DNA of 64,000 nt from Chromobotia macracanthus (lineage: Eukaryota; Chordata; Actinopteri; Cypriniformes; Botiidae), in the NCBI GenBank assembly GCA_036877525.1, contig JAZGTH010000088.1, positions 2,708,501-2,772,500 on the forward strand, in the 5' to 3' direction. Within the stretch, counting starts at the first letter, position 1, and every line of letters begins with the position of its first letter. The translations under genes and the position numbers were made by a program. Positions 59,151 through 64,000 of the stretch are shown here, piece by piece. Under the pieces are notes generated by a model. That model was not told the origin of the DNA. It was given only the letters and a program-made list of their open reading frames with translations, and ran no database searches.

Positions 59151-59485
59151 ACAAAAATTAGCACAGCGCTGTAATCTCTGTTCTGGCAGGAATGAGAACG
59201 GCTGAGGTAGTTTGTTTGGGTGTATTACTGTTGGAAGAGAACTTGGGCCCTGTGAACGACTGCTGCTCAGGGGTAGTGAGGCACGGCTAGGTAATAGGAT
59301 TACATGAATGAATGCTTTCCTGCACCTTCATCATTTAAGGCTAACAGTACACATGATGGAAAGCAATTAAAGCTGAACCTCTGACAAGAGCAGATTGGTG
59401 GACACTGACACCACAACAGTGTGAGAGGGTAGAGGGTTTAACAAATACACAATCACACTATTGTCGGATTATTGTTTGTGTGTGG

Positions 59486-59750
59486 TCATGGTAAACCTTA
59501 TGTTGTGGGGACCAAATGACCCCACCAAGATAGTAATGCCAGTACCTGGACCTTATAAAGACACTGGTCCCTATGAGGCAACTGGCTTATAAATCATACT
59601 AAATGATGTTATTTTGAAAATGTAAGAAAGCAGAAAGCTTTCTGTTAGGGTTGTGTTTAGGGGGGATAGATGTACAGTATGTACATTATAAAGTCATTAT
59701 GTATATGGAAGCTCAACATGAGTGTGTATGTGTGTGGGTTTAGTTTATCC
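59486..59750 (+). repeat. Cyprinid-type 'gtggggacca' repeat
   Basis: GTTGTGGGGACCAAATGACC, CACTGGTCCCTATGAGG, CTTATAAATCATACTAAATG, GAAAATGTAAGAAAGCAGAAA and GTACATTATAAAGTCATTATG follow the order of a well-known fish interspersed repeat with GT-rich ends. Family name not recalled. Confidence 0.6.
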
Positions 59751-61218
59751 TGTAGTAATGTCAAGGACATTTAGAGGTAGGTTGTAGATGTACGGGTTAG
59801 TATTTCAGCAACACATAAAAAGTGGAATTGTAGGTAAATTGTCTGAGCAGCTATGTAGAGCTATCATGAGCGGGGCTCAGCACAACACATGCGCTTGGTC
59901 AATACAGCACAGCTGCTGTGATAAACTGCTCTTTTCTGATTGGTCAATTTAAATGTCTTCGTCAAGTCAGGGTCAAGCACAAGGTAAATGCCATACCTCT
60001 GTAAGCCATACCTGATCTGTTAAATTTCCATCTTCTCCTTTTATGTTCTGCTATTCATTTGTCTCGTCTTCTTTATGTGAGTTCAGCCCTGTTAACTGCA
60101 CTGGTGACTACAGATTAAGTTCCAGTCAGCTACAGCAACTCTCCTATAGCTCTGTTGAGTTACGAATCCCTCATTTTGTGTGGACATTTAAACCTCTATC
60201 GACCTCTGATTCAGGAAGCATCCCACATTGGGTTCTAAAAGCCTGAAGGTACATAGTCTAATATTATTATACAGCGCTGTTGAATACTTGATTCTGATCG
60301 GTTAGTTATTAGAAATGTCTTTAAATGAAAACTTTGACTTTTGTCCCAAGCAACTGATTTTCTGCACAGCTTTACTGGTTTTATATCTCATATCACTCTG
60401 TGGTATTTTTTCACATAACAAAACAATTTTTAATTAACAAATTATAACTATGAATATAAATAGTTAATATTCATTTGTTTGTTTATTTGGTGAGTTGCTG
60501 TATAATGAGCAGAATAATGTACAGTCAGCCAGTTGTTCACAAAATAAACCCCTTTCTGTGATATAAAACGCCTCTGCTTTACCTCAGGGTCACCCTTTAG
60601 AAAACCTTTCGGTGTTGTTTTGTAAAATGACCTCCTGACTGAAGTATATTTTGCTTATATTTTACTGTATATATCATGGCATTCTTTTTGTCCTCAGCTA
60701 TCTCCCAAGAACAAGTAATTTAGTCCTAGAACAAAACATATGATACTTGACAGATATTTAATCCTCCACTGAACAGAAAGAAATTTAGAAAAGATAAGCA
60801 AATCGAATGAAACCTAAACCACACAACTATATAAAGACCGAAGGCTCTAGCTGAAAAACTGGGAATGATGAAGCAGTTTTGAGAAACCGCATTCTCTGAG
60901 GTCATCAGCGATGGAGAGCTGTTTCTTTAACGGATTCCACTTAAATGTCTGCAGCTCAGGAAAACTTGCTTGCTTGAAAACTTGCTTGAAAAGTTGTTTT
61001 TATACCATGTGTTTCTGATACACATTGGCTAACAGAATGCAGTTTGAGATACAGCTGGCAGTCGATGGTAATCACTCATGTCATAGCTGAGAGAAAACTG
61101 GGAGAATTTTACTGAGGGTAGAAGAATAGCCGAAGGCAACCAGAAACCTCAGGGTTGTTATAATATTATAAGCTGTGTCTAAGACTGTGGTGGCTGGTGC
61201 TTCACAGATGAGTGGAAA
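59751..61218. other. Non-coding stretch, no gene recognised
   Basis: Unique sequence. A tandem AAACTTGCTTG near 60961-60990 is the only structure seen. Confidence 0.4.
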
Positions 61219-61446
61219 CCCAGCTAGCAACTTTAGGACATTTTCCTAATGTTTCCATTATTAACTTTTTAAATTCTATAACATTTTTAAAATATCTCTT
61301 TAACAACATAAGAATAATGTTATATTTATATATAATGATATATTTGATATATAATGTTATAAAAGTTCTACTGTTCTTAAAATATTCAAAATAACATTTT
61401 TGTTACTTAATGGAAACGTTCTTACAATCTACAATTGTTAGCTGAG
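61219..61446. mobile_element. CCCAGC-MITE copy 28, fold-back chimera
   Basis: Minus-type left end (CCCAGCTAGCAACTTTAGG, TAATGTTTCCATTA) and plus-type right end (TTACTTAATGGAAACG, CAATTGTTAGCTGAG) make both termini the same end type inverted. AA at 61217-61218 and 61447-61448 forms a target duplication around the whole chimera. 228 bp. Confidence 0.87.
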
Positions 61447-61448
61447 AA

Positions 61449-61926
61449 CGTGGCACGAAAAATGTGTCACTGTCCCATTTTGAGGAGTCTCAGAGGAGAA
61501 AACGCTTCCTCTATTATTCTGACTGAATGTGAACTGGGCTGCATGGAAGTCTATGCATCCCTGTATTCACAGCCAGCTTCGGCTACAAAGATAATACAAA
61601 CTCCTGGCCTTCGTTAGCATTAAATAAACTGCAGATACCATCACAAATCCACCGAATTCATAAACAGCTCTTCTTCTCATACATTCTCATTTTATCAGCA
61701 TTGCTGTTTTTCATGTTTGAAGTTGGGAATTTAAAGAAACCCCAAGTCAACTTTAAACTACAGTGGTCTGAATGATAGCCCAGAGTGTGGCTTACTGAGA
61801 AACAATATTACTTTTCTAAACAGTGGACAAACTGGGCCAAGAAATCCTGTAGACAAATTGAAGGCGGGACCTGAACCATGAAATTTGAAACTGGATTCCT
61901 GATTTGTGTTAACCTGGACCACTCAC
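61449..61926. other. Short unique spacer between MITE copies
   Basis: No gene or repeat recognised. A 60-codon frame runs from inside copy 28 into this spacer. Confidence 0.4.
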
Positions 61927-61928
61927 AA

Positions 61929-62202
61929 TCCATCTTACAGGGGATATTCTCAGAACATTGGCTAACATTCTCCAAACTTTCTCTTGCAGTTGTCAAAAAT
62001 GTTCTTGCTGTAATGTTAGCCAAATTTTTAATGCTATATACCGTAAATCAAAAACGCTATTCTTAAGTTGTTAGTGGAACATGTTAAAAACTTTACTTAT
62101 AACCAAGCAATAACTTTAATACAACATCTGAAAAAAATGGACACTTGCTACTTAATGGAAATGTTAGGGAAACATTTTTACAACCTAAAACTGTTAGCTG
62201 GG
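61929..62202 (+). mobile_element. CCCAGC-MITE copy 29
   Basis: TCCATCTTACAGGGGATATTC to AACTGTTAGCTGGG, left tip mutated, 274 bp. AA at 61927-61928 and 62203-62204 flank it. Confidence 0.88.
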
Positions 62203-62204
62203 AA

Positions 62205-62830
62205 CACCTTGGAAACTGCAGAGCAATGCACTAAAAACTAGGAAAGCTCTGCAAAACAATCAGCAGTCACATCCTGTCCTAATTTCCTCACCATAACTGC
62301 CTTTCAAGGATATTTAAAACAAAGCACTTCTTTCCCAATGAATGTGTCTTGGAAAGAAAGGTTCACAGAAATCCACAGCATGATTACCATAGTAATTAAA
62401 CACACAATGGCCCACACCGCAATGAAGCAGAAAACTCTTCAAAATGTGGGGGTTTGGCTCTTTAATTCACTGAGACCCTCCACAGAAGTGACTAATTCTA
62501 CAATTAGGCAAGACAGAGTTTCAGATCAGCCCATCCTTGAGACATCAACAACAGAAATGCTTCAAACATCACTGACAAATTTAGCTGAAAATACAGAATG
62601 TTTTGCCATGAAGACCAGATTAAAACTTCTGTTTGGTGTTTCTTTCTGTTTAAAGACCTTGCATGAGTCTAGAGACTGCAAATGTTTGTTATTTCTTTTC
62701 GTAAAAGCAAATGTTTCTGTCCTTCCCGTATTTTCTTTCACTGCCACCTGCCCTCTCAATCTTGTCAGTTAATGTGACACTGTAAATGTACAACCTTTTT
62801 AAATTAAATCAGCAAGGGTGTAGAAGACTA
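62205..62830. other. Unique spacer holding the longest open frame of the window
   Basis: A 144-codon ATG frame (62338-62772) fills most of this gap. Its product has no recognised motif, signal or domain. Its length is about the maximum chance predicts in 128 kb of both-strand AT-rich sequence, so I do not call it a gene. Confidence 0.4.
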
Positions 62831-63134
62831 CCCAGCTAACAGGGAACGTTCTCAAAATGTTCTCTAAGCATTCTGTAAAAGTTCTCCCAAAGTTCTCTCA
62901 AAGTTATCAAATTGTTTATTGTTTTAACATTAAATATCAAATAAATCAAAAGTTTTTTTAAGTAGTCAGTGGAACATTTAAAACATTTGTGGAACATTTT
63001 ATAACCAAGCAATAAGGTTAATACAACAACAATGTTCCCTAGAACTTTCAGAATAACATTTTTGCAACTTAAAGGAAACGACAGAGAAATATTCTTACAA
63101 CCTAAAATTAGCTAGTTCCCAGTTGTTAGTTGGG
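62831..63134 (+). mobile_element. CCCAGC-MITE copy 30, duplicated right tip
   Basis: TA precedes CCCAGCTAACAGGGAACG. The right end reads CCTAAAATTAGCTAG, then TTCCCAGTTG, then TTGTTAGTTGGG, as if the terminus had been copied twice and partly inverted. 304 bp. Confidence 0.88.
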
Positions 63135-64000
63135 AACTGGCCCTTTAAGAAAAGCTGCTGTCAGATATAATATTTATGTCTGAGATGAGGGCTGGAGAAA
63201 CTGGCATCCACTGAAGAGGAAACAGTTTTAAGCAGTTGTACTGCAAACTTTTGACCTTTACAGCGTCTAACTTGTCACCAGTTTTTGTGCTGACAGATGT
63301 AGTCTGTGGCCAGTATGGAGACAGTGTGTACAGTAAGTGCTACAAACCTCTCATAAACAAAACCTCACACTTGCTAATTCAATTGTATCTAGTATTTCTA
63401 GACATCTTGTTCGATGAAAAATACGTTCTAATATCAAAGATAATTTCTGATTTTCTCAAGTTTTATTGATTAGTGCCCTGCTGTATGCAACAGTATGCAA
63501 TCTTACCTCTGTGTTAGAGGTTGTCTTAAAAAGTCCTTTCCAGAACTGTGAAGACAGACAGACAGACAGACAGTATATCCGATCTCAAAGTTTATTTAAT
63601 TTATGAAGCATTTAACAACATTGTATGTCACAGCGTGAATTTTGTCCAGTCTTTTTCATAATAAAACAACATCCACAAGAGCAGTTGAACAGTTTTGTCT
63701 GTTTTGATTATTTGGACCTCCAGGCATCTCATTCATTAAACTCTCATTGCACGGCTGAGTAATCACTCAAGACCGCAGTGTCCACAGAGGTTCCTCATCC
63801 AACTATACTGATACTCAAAGCTTGGAACTTAATATACAGCAATTCTAGTTCCTAATCTAAAGTAGATGCTTGGTTTGGTTTACTGCTGATTCCTTTTAGT
63901 GCAAGAAACATGTACTATAGAATAAAAGGTATGGGGTCATGTCATCTAGAGAATGAATTTTTGGGCTGGTAACCTGCGACAGACTTCAATAGGAACCGTG
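63135..64000. other. Non-coding stretch to window end
   Basis: Contains a (GACA)n tract. The 77-codon frame at 63236-63469 has no recognised domain. Nothing else identified. Confidence 0.4.
63551..63573. repeat. (GACA)n microsatellite
   Basis: Five consecutive GACA units. Confidence 0.9.

Noticed and set aside
62338..62772. 144-codon open frame, the longest in the window
   Set aside because: No domain, signal or context. A rough estimate for six frames of AT-rich DNA gives about one such frame by chance.
5757..63134. CRISPR-like array, from the regular recurrence of a ~300-bp unit
   Set aside because: Spacing is irregular, both orientations occur, and copies have transposon-like ends and target duplications.

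Overview
The window reads as non-coding nuclear DNA from a teleost fish, most likely a cyprinid. It is AT-rich, has no long open reading frame and no operon-like packing. It carries fossils of fish repeat families: a short-TIR MITE family, a Tc1-like transposon, tRNA-derived SINEs, an L2/Rex-type LINE reverse transcriptase remnant, and repeats containing the cyprinid-type 'gggatagttcaccca / acatgagggtgagtaaat' words. The species assignment is inference from repeat flavour. No protein-coding gene could be identified. The longest open frames (144 codons at 62338-62772, 138 codons at 11079-11495) are about the length chance gives in this much AT-rich DNA. The window could be intergenic or lie inside one or more very large introns.

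The dominant structure is one family of non-autonomous DNA elements. I recognise about 30 copies, in both orientations, from 5.7 kb to 63.1 kb, together about 7.6 kb or 12% of the window. A full copy is about 280-335 bp. It starts CCCAGCTAACA and ends TGTTAGCTGGG, and its interior is built from degenerate AACGTT / AGAACGTTC words. Where both ends survive, flanking 2-bp duplications are often visible (TA/TA, AA/AA or TT/TT), so the target is not strictly TA. Three loci are compound copies with the two orientations joined. One copy is split by about 0.8 kb, and one sits inside an older repeat.

Other elements: a Tc1-like element at 51.4-52.1 kb with a fossil transposase C-terminus and a perfect 40-nt inner inverted repeat; an antisense LINE reverse transcriptase fossil at 47.5-48.2 kb; two antisense tRNA-headed SINEs at 34.2-34.8 kb and smaller SINE remnants elsewhere; two anonymous repeat families with three copies each; and microsatellites.

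Between the repeats are less repetitive, somewhat GC-richer islands that may be conserved regulatory elements (about 4.5, 6.1, 25.4, 30.8, 42.2, 45.6, 53.4 and 57.7 kb). Several contain good transcription-factor-like sites: a perfect RFX X-box palindrome at 57629, an NFI dyad at 45457, a cluster of ATF/CREB-like octamers at 45.1-45.2 kb, a homeodomain-type palindrome at 6085 and a CTCF-like core at 1920. A few short stretches have splice-like borders and could be exons (2350, 9282, 21659, 36977, 58825). None is recognised and all are low confidence.
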